Below the pieces are notes generated by a model. It searched no databases. It was given only the letters and a program-made list of their open reading frames with translations, and was not told the DNA's origin. DNA of 64,000 nucleotides from Hydractinia symbiolongicarpus (taxonomy: Eukaryota > Cnidaria > Hydrozoa > Anthoathecata > Hydractiniidae): contig NC_079881.1 of the NCBI RefSeq assembly GCF_029227915.1, forward strand, positions 29,985,501 to 30,049,500. The letters are read 5' to 3'. Within the stretch, counting starts at the first letter, position 1, and every line of letters begins with the position of its first letter. Positions 11,691-23,335 of this stretch are shown here, piece after piece. Both the position numbers and the translations under genes were made by a program.

Positions 11691-13311
11691 GAGACTTGTA
11701 GTTTTTAAAAATGTTTTCATTTTTGATGAGACGCTTAATAAAAGAGGTTTAATCGCCGGCAAACGAAATCCCGCGATTTCCCGTAAATCCGGGGCTTGGC
11801 CCGTATAGTCGAATGTATACAAAGAAAGTACCCAGGAAGTAAACTCATTTCCCGAACGATTTTTTAAATTATTATTTCACCACTAAAGCCCATGAGACTT
11901 GTATTTTTAAAAATGTTTTCATTTTTGATGAGACGCTTAATAAAAGAGGTTTAATCGCCGGCAAAAGAAATCCCGCGATTTCCCGTAAATCCCGGGCTTG
12001 GCCCGTATAGTCGAATGTATAAAAGAAAGTACCCAGGAAGTAAACTCATTTCCCGAACGATTTTTTAAATTTTTTTTTCACCACTAAAACGCATGAGACT
12101 TGTAGTTTTCAAAAACGTTTTCATTTTTGATGAGACGCTGAATAAAAGAAGTTTAATCGCCGGCAAACGAAAACCTGCGATTTCCCGTAAATCCCGGACT
12201 CGGCCCTTATAGTCAAAAGTATACAAAGAAAGTACCCAGGGTGTAAACTCATTTCCTGAACGATTTTTTAACTTATATTTTCACCACTAAAACGCATGAG
12301 ACGTGTAGTTTTCAAAAATGTTTTCATTTTTGATGAGACGCTGAATAAAAGAAGTTTAATCGCCGGCAAACGAAAACCCACGATTTCCCGTAAATCCCGG
12401 ACTCGGCCCGTATAGTTAAAAGTATACAAGGAAACTACCCAGTGAGTAAACTCATTTCCCGAACGAATTTTTAAATTATTTTTTCACCACTAAAACGCAT
12501 GAGACGTGTAGTTTTCAAAAATGTTTTCATTTTTGATGACACGATGAATAAAAGAAGTTTAATCGCCGGCAAACGAAAACCTGCGATTTCCCGTAAATCC
12601 CGTACTCGGCCCGTATAGTCAAAAGTATACAAAGAAAGTACCCAGGGAGTAAACTCATTTCCCGAACGATTTTTTAAATTATTATTTCACCACTAAAGCC
12701 CATGAGACTTGTAGTTTTTAAAAATGTTTTCATTTTTGATGAGACGCTGAATAAAAGAAGTTTAATCGCCGGCAAACGAAAACCCGCAATTTCCCGTAAA
12801 TGCCGGTCACGGCCAGTATAGTCAAAAGTATACAAGGAAAGTACCCAGTGCGTAAACTCATTTCCCTAACGAATTTTTAAATTATTTTTTTACCACTAAA
12901 ACGCATGAGACTTGTAGTTTTCAAAAATGTTTTTATTTTTGATGAGACGCTGAATAAAAGAAGTTTAATCGCCGGCAAACGAAAACCCGCAATTTCCCGT
13001 AAATCCCGGTCTCGGCCCGTATAGTCAAAAGTATGCAAAGAGAGTACCCAGGGTGTAAACTCATTTCCCGAACGATTTTTTAAATTATTTTTTCACCACT
13101 AAAACGCATGAGACTTGTAGTTTTCAAAAATGTTTTCATTTTTGATGAGACGCTGAATAAAAGAAGTTTAATCGCCGGCAAACGAAAACCTGCGATTGCC
13201 CGTAAATCCCGGACTCGGCCCGTATAGTCAAAAGTATACAAAGAAAGTACCCAGGGATAAACTCATTTCCCAAACGATTTTTTAAATTATTATTTCACCA
13301 GTAAAGCCCAT
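11691..13311. repeat. 8-mer HOR (1621 bp), copy 2
   Basis: This is the direct tandem copy of the preceding block. Isolated substitutions separate the copies, for example AAAAACG for AAAAATG near 12,113 and GCCGGTCACGG near 12,803. Its R unit differs near 12,990, where it carries CCCGCAATTTCCCG in place of the usual CCTGCGATTTCCCGC, suggesting local conversion from a Q unit. Confidence 0.75.
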
Positions 13312-15019
13312 GAGACTTGTAGTTTTTAAAAATGTTTTCATTTTTGATGAGACGCTGAATAAAAGAAGTTCAATCGCCGGCAAACGAAAACCCGCGATTT
13401 CCCGTAAATCCTGGACTCGGCCCGTATAGTCAAAACTATACAAGGAAAGTACCCAGTGAGTAAACTCATTTCCCGAACGAATTTTTAAATTATTTTTTCA
13501 CCACTAAAACGCATGCGACTTGTAGTTTTCATAAATGTTTTCATTTTTGATGAGACGCTTAATGAAAGTGGTTTAATCGCTGGCAAACAAAAACCCGCAA
13601 TTTCCCGTAAATCCCGGGCTTGGCCCGTATAGTCGAATGTATACAAAGAAAGTACCCTGTGAGTAAACTCATTTCCAAAACGATTTTTTAAATTATCTTT
13701 TCACCACTAAAACGCTTGAGACTTGTAGTTTTCAAAAATGTTTTCATTTTTGGTGAGACGCTAAATAAAAGAAGTTTAATCGCTGGCAAACGAAAACCCG
13801 CCATTTCCTGTAAACCCCGGACTAGGCCCGCATAGTCAAAAGTATACAAAGAAAGTACCCAGGGAGTAAACTCATTTCCCGAACGATTTTTTAAATTATT
13901 TTTTCACCACTAAAACGCATGAGACTTGTAGTTTTCAAAAATGTTTTCATTTTTGATGAGACGCTGAATAAAAGAAGTTTAATCGCCGGCAAACGAAAAC
14001 CTGCGATTTCCCGTAAATCCCGGACTCGGCCCGTATAGTGAAAAGTATACAAAGAAAGTACTCAGGGTGTAAATTCATTTCCCGAACGATTTTTTAAATT
14101 ATTATTTCACCACTAAAGCCCATGAGACTTGTAGTATTTAAAAATATTTTCATTTTTGATAAGACGCTGAATAAAAGAAGTTTAATCGCCGGCAAACAAA
14201 AACCCGCGACTTCCCGTAAATCCCGGACTCGGCCCGTATAGTCAAAAGTATACAAAGAAAGTACCCAGGGAGTAAACTCATTTCCCGAACGATTTTTTAA
14301 ATTATTTTTTCACCACTAAAACGCATGAGACTTGTAGTTTTCAAAGATGTTTTCATTTTTGATGAGACGCTGAATAAAAGAAGTATAATCGCCGGCAAAC
14401 GAAAACCTGAGATTTCCCGTAAATCCCGGACTCGGCCCGTATAGTCAAAGGTATACAAAGAAAGTACCCGGGGTGTAAACTCATTTCCCGAACGATATTT
14501 TAAATTATTATTTCACCACTAAAGCCCATGAGACTTGTAGTATTTAAAAATATTTTCATTTTTGATGAGACGCTAAATAAAAGAAGTTTAATCGCCGGCA
14601 AACGAAAACCTGCGATTTCCCGTAAATCCCGGACTCGGCCCGTATAGTCAAAAGTATAAAAAGAAAGTACCCGGGTTGTAAACTCATTTCCCGAACGATT
14701 TTTTAAATTATTATTTCACCACTAAAGCCCATGAGACTTGTAGTTTTTAAAAATGTTTTCATTTTTGATGAGACGCTTAATAAAAGAGGTTTAATCGCCG
14801 GCAAACGAAATCCCGCGATTTCCCGTAAATCCGGGGCTTGGCCCGTATATTCGAATGTATACAAAGAAAGTACCCAGGAAGTAAACTCATTTCCCGAACG
14901 ATTTTTTAAATTTTTTTTTCACCACTAAAACGCATGAGACTTGTAGTTTTCAAAAATGTTTTCATTTTTGATGAGACGCTGAATAAAAGAAGTTTAATCG
15001 CCGGCAAACGAAAACCTGC
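12978..15019. repeat. Dispersed duplication inside domain 1, copy 2
   Basis: This copy of 609-2650 lies 12,369 bp downstream and ends the A-rich domain 1. Differences are isolated, such as ATGCGACT in the A unit near 13,516, TCCTGG near 13,410 and GTATATTCGAATG at about 14,846. Beyond about 15,020 the two copies continue into different monomer types. Confidence 0.75.
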
Positions 15020-15745
15020 GATTTCCCGTAAATCCCGGGCTTGGCCCGTATAGTCAAATGTATAAAAGAAAGTACCCAGGAAGTAAACACATTTCCCGAA
15101 CGATTTTTTAAATTTTTTTTTCACCACTAAAACGCATGAGACTTGTAGTTTTCAAAAATGTTTTCATTTTTGATGAGACGCTGAATAAAAGAAGTTAATC
15201 GCCGGCAAACGAAAACCTGCGATTTCCCGTAAATCCCGGACTCGGCCCGTATAGTCAAAAGTATACAAAGAGAGTACCCAGGGTGTAAACTCATTTCCCG
15301 AACGATTTTTTAAATTATTTTTTCACCACTAAAACGCATGAGACTTGTAGTTTTCAAAAATGTTTTCATTTTTGATGAGACGCTGAATAAAAGAAGTTTA
15401 ATCGCCGGCAAACGAAAACCTGCGATTTCCCGTAAATCCCGGACTCGGCCCGTATAGTCAAAAGTATACAAAGAAAGTACCCAGGGAGTAAACTCATTTC
15501 CCAAACGATTTTTTAAATTATTAATTCACCAGTAAAGCCCATGAGACTTGTAGTTTTTAAAAATGTTTTCATTTTTGATGAGACGCTGAATAAAAGAAGT
15601 TTAATCGCCGGCAAACGAAAACCCGCAATTTCCCGTATATCCCGGTCTCGGCCCGTATAGTAAAACGTATACAAGGAAAGTACCCAGTGAGTAAACTCAT
15701 TTCCCAAACGATTTTTTAAATTATTTTTTCACCACTAAAGCCCAT

Positions 15746-15917
15746 GAGACTTGTAGTTTTTAAAAATGTTTTCATTTTTAATAAGACGCTGAATAAAAGA
15801 AGTTTAATCGCCGGCAAACGAAAAAATGCGATTTCCAGTAAATCAAAGAGACTACCCAGGGTGTAAACTCATTTCCCAAACGATTTTTTAAATTTTTTTT
15901 TCACCACTAAAACGCAT
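15746..15917. repeat. Truncated 172-bp monomer, copy 1
   Basis: Reference monomer positions 100-130 are absent, so TAAATC joins directly to AAAGAGAC. The 31 missing bases remove the end of the GC-rich core and the GTATA/TATAC dyad. Next-landmark spacing is 172 bp. This copy also has the unusual reading AAAAAATGCG just before the deletion. Confidence 0.85.
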
Positions 15918-17541
15918 GAGACTTGTAGTTTTTAAAAATGTTTTCTTTTTTGATGAGACGCTGAATAAAAGAAGTTTAATCGCGGGCAAACGAAAACCTG
16001 CGATTTCCCGTAATTCCTGGACTCGGCCCGTATAGTCAAAAGTATACAAAGAAAGTACCCAGGGAGTAAACTCATTTCCCAAACGATTTTTTAAATTATT
16101 ATTTCACCACTAAAGCCCATGAGACTTGTAGTTTTTAAAAATGTTTTCATTTTTGATGAGACGCTGAATAAAAGAAGTTTAATCGCCGGCAAACGAAAAC
16201 CCGCGATTTCCCGTAAATCCCGGACTCGGCCCGTATAGTTAAAAGTATACAAGGAAAGTACCCAGTGAGTAAACTTATTTCCCGAACGATTTTTTAAATT
16301 ATTTTTTCACCACTAAAACGCATGAGACGTGTAGTTTTCAAAAATGTTTTCATTTTTGATGAGACGATGAATAAAAGAAGTTTAATCGCCGGCAAACGAA
16401 AACCTGCGATTTCCCGTAAATCCCAGACTCGGCCCGTATTTTCAAAAGTATACAAAGAAAGTACCCAGGGTGTAAACTCATTTCCCGAACGATTTTTTAA
16501 ATTATTTTTTCACCACTAAAACGCATGAGACGTGTAGTTTTCAAAAATGTTTTCATTTTTGATGAGACGATGAATAAAAGAAGTTTAATCGCCGGCAAAC
16601 GAAAACCTGCGATTTCCCGTAAATCCCGTACTCGGCCCGTATAGTCAAAAGTATACAAAGAAAGTACCCAGGGAGTAAACTCATTTCCCGAACGATTTTT
16701 TAAATTATTTTTTCACCACTAAAACGCATGAGACGTGTAGTTTTCAAAAATGTTTTCATTTTTGATGAGACGATGAATAAAAGAAGTTTAATCGCCGGCA
16801 AACGAAAACCTGCGATTTCCCGTAAATCCGGTACTCGGCCCGTATAGTCAAAAGTATACAAAGAAAGTACCCAGGGAGTAAACTCATTTCCCAAACGATT
16901 TTTTAAATTATTATTTCACCACTAAAGCCCATGAGACTTGTAGTTTTTAAAAATGTTTTCATTTTTGATGAGACGCTGAATAAAAGAAGTTTAATCGCCG
17001 GCAAACGAAAACCTGCGATTTCCCGTAAATCCCGGACTCGGCCCGGATAGTCAAAAGTATACAAGGAAAGTACCCAGTGAGTAAACTCATTTCCCTAATG
17101 AATTTTTAAATTATTTTTTTACCACTAAAACGCATGAGACTTGTAGTTTTCAAAAATGTTTTCATTTTTCATGAGACGCTGAATAAAAGAAGTTTAATCG
17201 CCGGCAAACGAAAACCTGCGATTTCCCGTAAATCCCGGACTCGGCCCGTATAGTCAAAAGTATACAAAGAAATTACCCAGGGAGTAAACTCATTTCCCAA
17301 ACGATTTTTTAAATTATTAATTCACCAGTAAAGCCCATGAGACTTGTAGTTTTTAAAAATGTTTTCATTTTTGATGAGACGCTGAATAAAAGAAGTTTAA
17401 TCGCCGGCAAACGAAAACCCGCAATTTCCCGTATATCCCGGTCTCGGCCCGTATAGTAAAACGTATACAAGGAAAGTACCCAGTGAGTAAACTCATTTCC
17501 CTAACGAATTTTTAAATTATTTTTTCACCACTAAAGCCCAT

Positions 17542-17713
17542 GAGACTTGTAGTTTTTAAAAATGTTTTTATTTTTAATAAGACGCTGAATAAAAGAAGTT
17601 TAATCGCCGGCAAACGAAAACCTGCGATTTCCAGTAAATCAAAGAGACTACCCAGGGTGTAAACTCATTTCCCAAACGATTTTTTAAATTTTTTTTTCAC
17701 CACTAAAACGCAT
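17542..17713. repeat. Truncated 172-bp monomer, copy 2
   Basis: The deletion junction is identical to that at 15844, here at 17640. The unit also shares TTTTTAATAAGACG and GATTTCCAGTAAATC with the other truncated copies, so they descend from one event. Confidence 0.85.
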
Positions 17714-19134
17714 GAGACTTGTAGTTTTTAAAAATGTTTTCATTTTTGATGAGACGCTGAATAAAAGAAGTTTAATCGCCGGCAAACGAAAACCCGCGAT
17801 TTCCCGTAAATCCCGGACTCGGCCCGTATAGTTAAAAGTATACAAGGAAATTACCCAGTGAGTAAACTTATTTCCCGAACGATTTTTTAAATTATTTTTT
17901 CACCACTAAAACGCATGAGACGTGTAGTTTTCAAAAATGTTTTCATTTTTGATGAGACGATGAATAAAAGAAGTTTAATCGCCGGCAAACGAAAACCTGC
18001 GATTTCCCGTAAATCCCAGACTCGGCCCGTATATTCAAAAGTATACAAAGAAAGTGCCCAGGGTGTAAACTCATTTCCCGAACGATTTTTTAAATTATTT
18101 TTTCACCACTAAAACGCATGAGACGTGTAGTTTTCAAAAATGTTTTCATTTTTGATGAGACGATGAATAAAAGAAGTTTAATAGCCGGCAAACGAAAACC
18201 TGCGATTTCCCGTAAATCCCGTACTCGGCCCGTATAGTCAAAAGTATACAAAGGAAGTACCCAGGGAGTAAACTCATTTCCCGAACGATTTTTTAAATTA
18301 TTTTTTCACCACTAAAACGCATGAGACGTGTAGTTTTCAAAAATGTTTTCATTTTTGATGAGACGATGAATAAAAGAGGTTTAATCGCCGGCAAACGAAA
18401 ACCTGCGATTTCCCGTAAATCCGGTACTCGGCCCGTATAGTCAAAAGTATACAAAGAAAGTACCCAGGGAGTAAACTCATTTCCCAAACGATTTTTTAAA
18501 TTATTATTTCACCACTAAAGCCCATGAGACTTGTAGTTTTTAAAAATGTTTTCATTTTTGATGAGACGCTGAATAAAAGAAGTTTAATCGCCGGCAAACG
18601 AAAACCTGCGATTTCCCGTAAATCCCGGACTCGGCCCGTATAGTCAAAAGTATACAAGGAAAGTACCCAGTGAGTAAACTCATTTCCCTAACGAATTTTT
18701 AAATTATTTTTTTACCACTAAAACGCATGAGACTTGTAGTTTTCAAAAATGTTTTCATTTTTGATGAGACGCTGAATAAAAGAAGTTTAATCGCCGGCAA
18801 ACGAAAACCTGCGTTTTCCCGTAAATCCCGGACTCGGCCCGTATAGTCAAAAGTATACAAGGAAAGTACCCAGTGAGTAAACTCATTTCCCTAACGAATT
18901 TTTAAATTATTTTTTCACCACTAAAACGCATGAGACTTGTAGTTTTCAAAAATGTTTTCATTTTTGATGAGACGCTGAATAAAAGAAGTTTAATCGCTGG
19001 CAAACGAAAACCTGCGATTTCCTGTAAATCCCGGACTCGGCCCATATAGTCAAAAGTATACAAAGAAGGTACCCAGGGTGTAAACTCATTTCCCGAACGA
19101 TTTTTTAAATTATTATTTCACCACTAAAGCCCAT

Positions 19135-19540
19135 GAGACTTGTAGTTTTTAAAAATGTTTTCATTTTTGATGAGACGCTGAATAAAAGAAGTTTAATCGC
19201 CGGCAAACGAAAACCTGCGATTTCCAGTAAATCCCGGACTCGGCCCGTATAGTCAAAAGTATACAAAGAGAGTACCCAGGGTGTAAACTCATTTCCCGAA
19301 CGATTTTTAAAATTTTTTTTTCACCACTAAAACGCATGAGACTTCTAGTTTTTAAAAATGTTTTCATTTTTGATGAAACGCTGAATAAAAGAAGTTTAAT
19401 CGCCGGCAAACGAAAACCTGCGATTTCCCGTAAGTCCTGGACTCGGCCCGTATAGTCAAAAGTATACAAAGAAAGTACCTAGGGAGTAAACTCATTTCGC
19501 AAACGATTTTTTAAATTATTATTTCACCACTAAAGCCCAT
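19135..19540. repeat. CTTCTAG two-monomer cassette, copy 1
   Basis: The first unit carries GATTTCCAGTAAATCC, AGAGAGTACCC and GATTTTTAAAATTTTTT. The second starts with GAGACTTCTAG and carries GATGAAACGCTG, TAAGTCCTGG and TTTCGCAAACG. The indel pattern in the AT tract happens to keep an antisense frame open across both units, giving a 102-113 codon open frame; it is not regarded as a gene. Confidence 0.75.
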
Positions 19541-20352
19541 GAGACTTGTAGTTTTCAAAAATGTTTTCAATTTTGATGAGACGCTGAATAAAAGAAGTTT
19601 AATCGCCGCCAAACGAAAACCTGCGATTTCCCGTAAATCCCGGACTCGGCCCGTATAGTCAAAAGTATACAAAGAAAGTACCCAGGGAGTAAACTCATTT
19701 CCCAAACGATTTTTTAAATTATTAATTCACCAGTAAAGCCCATGAGACTTGTAGTTTTTAAAAATGTTTTCATTTTTGATGAGACGCTGAATAAAAGAAG
19801 TTTAATCGCCGGCAAACGAAAACCCGCAATTTCCCGTATATCCCGGTCTCGGCCCGTATAGTAAAACGTATACAAGGAAAGTACCCAGTGAGTAAACTCA
19901 TTTCCCTAACGAATTTTTAAATTATTTTTTCAACACTAAAGCCCATGAGACTTGTAGTTTTCAAAAATGTTTTCATTTTTGATGAGACGCTGAATAAAAG
20001 AAGTTTAATCGCCGCCAAACGAAAACCTGCGATTTCCCGTAAATCCCGGACTCGGCCCGTATAGTCAAAAGTATACAAAGAAAGTACCCAGGGAGTAAAC
20101 TCATTTCCCAAACGATTTTTTAAATTATTAATTCACCAGTAAAGCCCATGAGACTTGTAGTTTTTAAAAATGTTTTCATTTTTGATGAGACGCTGAATAA
20201 AAGAAGTTTAATCGCCGGCAAACGAAAACCCGCAATTTCCCGTATATCCCGGTCTCGGCCCGTATAGTAAAACGTATACAAGGAAAGTACCCAGTGAGTA
20301 AACTCATTTCCCTAACGAATTTTTAAATTATTTTTTCAACACTAAAGCCCAT

Positions 20353-20524
20353 GAGACTTGTAGTTTTTAAAAATGTTTTCATTTTTAATAAGACGCTGAA
20401 TAAAAGAAGTTTAATCGCCGGCAAACGAAAACCTGCGATTTCCAGTAAATCAAAGAGACTACCCAGGGTGTAAACTCATTTCCCAAACGATTTTTTAAAT
20501 TTTTTTTTCACCACTAAAACGCAT
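20353..20524. repeat. Truncated 172-bp monomer, copy 3
   Basis: The same 31-bp deletion junction occurs at 20451. This copy sits inside the first copy of the 2,608-bp tandem duplication. Confidence 0.85.
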
Positions 20525-21742
20525 GAGACTTGTAGTTTTTAAAAATGTTTTCTTTTTTGATGAGACGCTGAATAAAAGAAGTTTAATCGCCGGCAAACGA
20601 AAACCTGCGATTTCCCGTAAATCCCAGACTCGGCCCGTATATTCAAAAGTATACAAAGAAAGTACCCAGGGTGTAAACTCATTTCACGAACGATTTTTTA
20701 AATTATTTTTTCACCACTAAAACGCATGAGACGTGTAGTTTTCAAAAATGTTTTCATTTTTGATGAGACGATAAATAAAAGAAGTTTAATCGCCGGCAAA
20801 CGAAAACCTGCGATTTCCCGTAAATCCCGTACTCGGCCCGTATAGTCAAAAGTATACAAAGAAAGTACCCAGGGAGTAAACTCATTTCCTGAACGATTTT
20901 TTAAATTATTTTTTCACCACTAAAACGCATGAGACGTGTAGTTTTCAAAAATGTTTTCATTTTTGATGAGACGATGAATAAAAGAGGTTTAATCGCCGGC
21001 AAACGAAAACCTGCGATTTCCCGTAAATCCGGTACTCGGCCCGTATAGTCAAAAGTATACAAAGAAAGTACCCAGGGAGTAAACTCATTTCCCAAACGAT
21101 TTTTTAAATTATTATTTCACCACTAAAGCCCATGAGACTTGTAGTTTTTAAAAATGTTTTCATTTTTGATGAGACGCTGAATAAAAGAAGTTTAATCGCC
21201 GGCAAACGAAAACCCGCGATTTCCCGTAAATCCCGGACTCGGCCCGTATAGTCAAAAGTATACAAGGAAAGTACCCAGTGAGTAAACTCATTTCCCTAAC
21301 GAATTTTTAAATTATTTTTTTACCACTAAAACGCATGAGACTTGTAGTTTTCAAAAATGTTTTCATTTTTGATGAGACGCTGAATAAAAGAAGTTTAATC
21401 GCCGGCAAACGAAAACCTGCGTTTTCCCGTAAATCCCGGACTCGGCCCTTATAGTCAAAAGTATACAAGGAAAGTACCCAGTGAGTAAACTCATTTCCCT
21501 AACGAATTTTTAAATTATTTTTTCACCACTAAAACGCATGAGACTTGTAGTTTTCAAAAATGTTTTCATTTTTGATGAGACGCTGAATAAAAGAAGTTTA
21601 ATCGCTGGCAAACGAAAACCTGCGATTTCCTGTAAATCCCGGACTCGGCCCGTATAGTCAAAAGTATACAAAGAAGGTACCCAGGGTGTAAACTCATTTC
21701 CCGAACGATTTTTTAAATTATTATTTCACCACTAAAGCCCAT

Positions 21743-22148
21743 GAGACTTGTAGTTTTTAAAAATGTTTTCATTTTTGATGAGACGCTGAATAAAAGAAGT
21801 TTAATCGCCGGCAAACGAAAACCTGCGATTTCCAGTAAATCCCGGACTCGGCCCGTATAGTCAAAAGTATACAAAGAGAGTACCCAGGGTGTAAACTCAT
21901 TTCCCGAACGATTTTTAAAATTTTTTTTTCACCACTAAAACGCATGAGACTTCTAGTTTTTAAAAATGTTTTCATTTTTGATGAAACGCTGAATAAAAGA
22001 AGTTTAATCGCCGGCAAACGAAAACCTGCGATTTCCCGTAAGTCCTGGACTCGGCCCGTATAGTCAAAAGTATACAAAGAAAGTACCCAGGGAGTAAACT
22101 CATTTCGCAAACGATTTTTTAAATTATTATTTCACCACTAAAGCCCAT
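21743..22148. repeat. CTTCTAG two-monomer cassette, copy 2
   Basis: This copy lies 2,608 bp after copy 1 and carries the same diagnostic variants, including CTTCTAG and TAAGTCCTGG. Confidence 0.75.
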
Positions 22149-22960
22149 GAGACTTGTAGTTTTCAAAAATGTTTTCATTTTTGATGAGACGCTGAATAAA
22201 AGAAGTTTAATCGCCGCCAAACGAAAACCTGCGATTTCCCGTAAATCCCGGACTCGGCCCGTATAGTCAAAAGTATACAAAGAAAGTACCCAGGGAGTAA
22301 ACTCATTTCCCAAACGATTTTTTAAATTATTAATTCACCAGTAAAGCCCATGAGACTTGTAGTTTTTAAAAATGTTTTCATTTTTGATGAGACGCTGAAT
22401 AAAAGAAGTTTAATCGCCGGCAAACGAAAACCCGCAATTTCCCGTATATCCCGGTCTCGGCCCGTATAGTAAAACGTATACAAGGAAAGTACCCAGTGAG
22501 TAAACTCATTTCCCTAACGAATTTTTAAATTATTTTTTCAACACTAAAGCCCATGAGACTTGTAGTTTTCAAAAATGTTTTCATTTTTGATGAGACGCTG
22601 AATAAAAGAAGTTTAATCGCCGCCAAACGAAAACCTGCGATTTCCCGTAAATCCCGGACTCGGCCCGTATAGTCAAAAGTATACAAAGAAAGTACCCAGG
22701 GAGTAAACTCATTTCCCAAACGATTTTTTAAATTATTAATTCACCAGTAAAGCCCATGAGACTTGTAGTTTTTAAAAATGTTTTCATTTTTGATGAGACG
22801 CTAAATAAAAGAAGTTTAATCGCCGGCAAACGAAAACCCGCAATTTCCCGTATATCCCGGTCTCGGCCCGTATAGTAAAACGTATACAAGGAAAGTACCC
22901 AGTGAGTAAACTCATTTCCCTAACGAATTTTTAAATTATTTTTTCAACACTAAAGCCCAT

Positions 22961-23132
22961 GAGACTTGTAGTTTTTAAAAATGTTTTCATTTTTAATAAG
23001 ACGCTGAATAAAAGAAGTTTAATCGCCGGCAAACGAAAACCTGCGATTTCCAGTAAATCAAAGAGACTACCCAGGGTGTAAACTCATTTCCCAAACGATT
23101 TTTTAAATTTTTTTTTCACCACTAAAACGCAT
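22961..23132. repeat. Truncated 172-bp monomer, copy 4
   Basis: The same junction occurs at 23059, exactly 2,608 bp after copy 3, as part of the second copy of the large tandem duplication. Confidence 0.85.
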
Positions 23133-23335
23133 GAGACTTGTAGTTTTTAAAAATGTTTTCTTTTTTGATGAGACGCTGAATAAAAGAAGTTTAATCGCCG
23201 GCAAACGAAAACCTGCGATTTCCCGTAAATCCCAGACTCGGCCCGTATATTCAAAAGTATACAAAGAAAGTACCCAGGGTGTAAACTCATTTCACGAACG
23301 ATTTTTTAATTTATTTTTTCACCACTAAAACGCAT

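Larger units (their letters stand above)
8852..13514. repeat. Domain 1 HOR cycle, 23 monomers
   Basis: This is the longest A-to-A interval of the domain (4663 bp). It starts A-B-C-D-E-F and then contains the 8-mer G-H-I-J-J-Q-R-P twice in tandem, followed by a Q unit. No A-type unit interrupts it. The tandem 8-mers are listed separately. Confidence 0.7.
1..15020. repeat. Domain 1: A-type HORs with 3-mer and 8-mer sub-repeats
   Basis: This domain carries A-type monomers at 1146, 3379, 6419, 8852 and 13515, so complete A-to-A cycles hold 11, 15, 12 and 23 monomers. The core order is A-B-C-D-E-F-G. Extra units follow G before the next A, including units with CCCGGGCTTGG and TATAAAAGAAAG, J-type units (GACGTGTAG) and the P-Q-R trimer. 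The domain ends near 15,020, where the copy of the 609-2650 segment stops and domain 2 types begin. The boundary is judged from the change in diagnostic variants and could be off by one or two monomers. Confidence 0.75.
18120..20727. repeat. 2,608-bp tandem duplication, copy 1 (13-mer)
   Basis: Twelve full monomers and one truncated monomer (12 x 203 + 172 = 2608) form a block that repeats directly. Matching landmarks at the exact offset include the GACGTGTAG unit at 18120/20728, the CTTCTAG cassette at 19135/21743 and the truncated monomer at 20353/22961. Confidence 0.85.
20728..23335. repeat. 2,608-bp tandem duplication, copy 2 (13-mer)
   Basis: This is the direct tandem copy of the previous entry, with a small number of substitutions seen: ATAAATAAAAG for ATGAATAAAAG near 20,771, and CCCGCG for CCTGCG near 21,213. 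The low divergence suggests a recent event. Confidence 0.85.

Noticed and set aside
18120-23335. Assembly error as the cause of the large tandem duplications
   Set aside because: Not excluded, but the copies differ by scattered substitutions and by one-monomer changes, which simple duplication of a contig would not produce. Spanning long reads would settle it.
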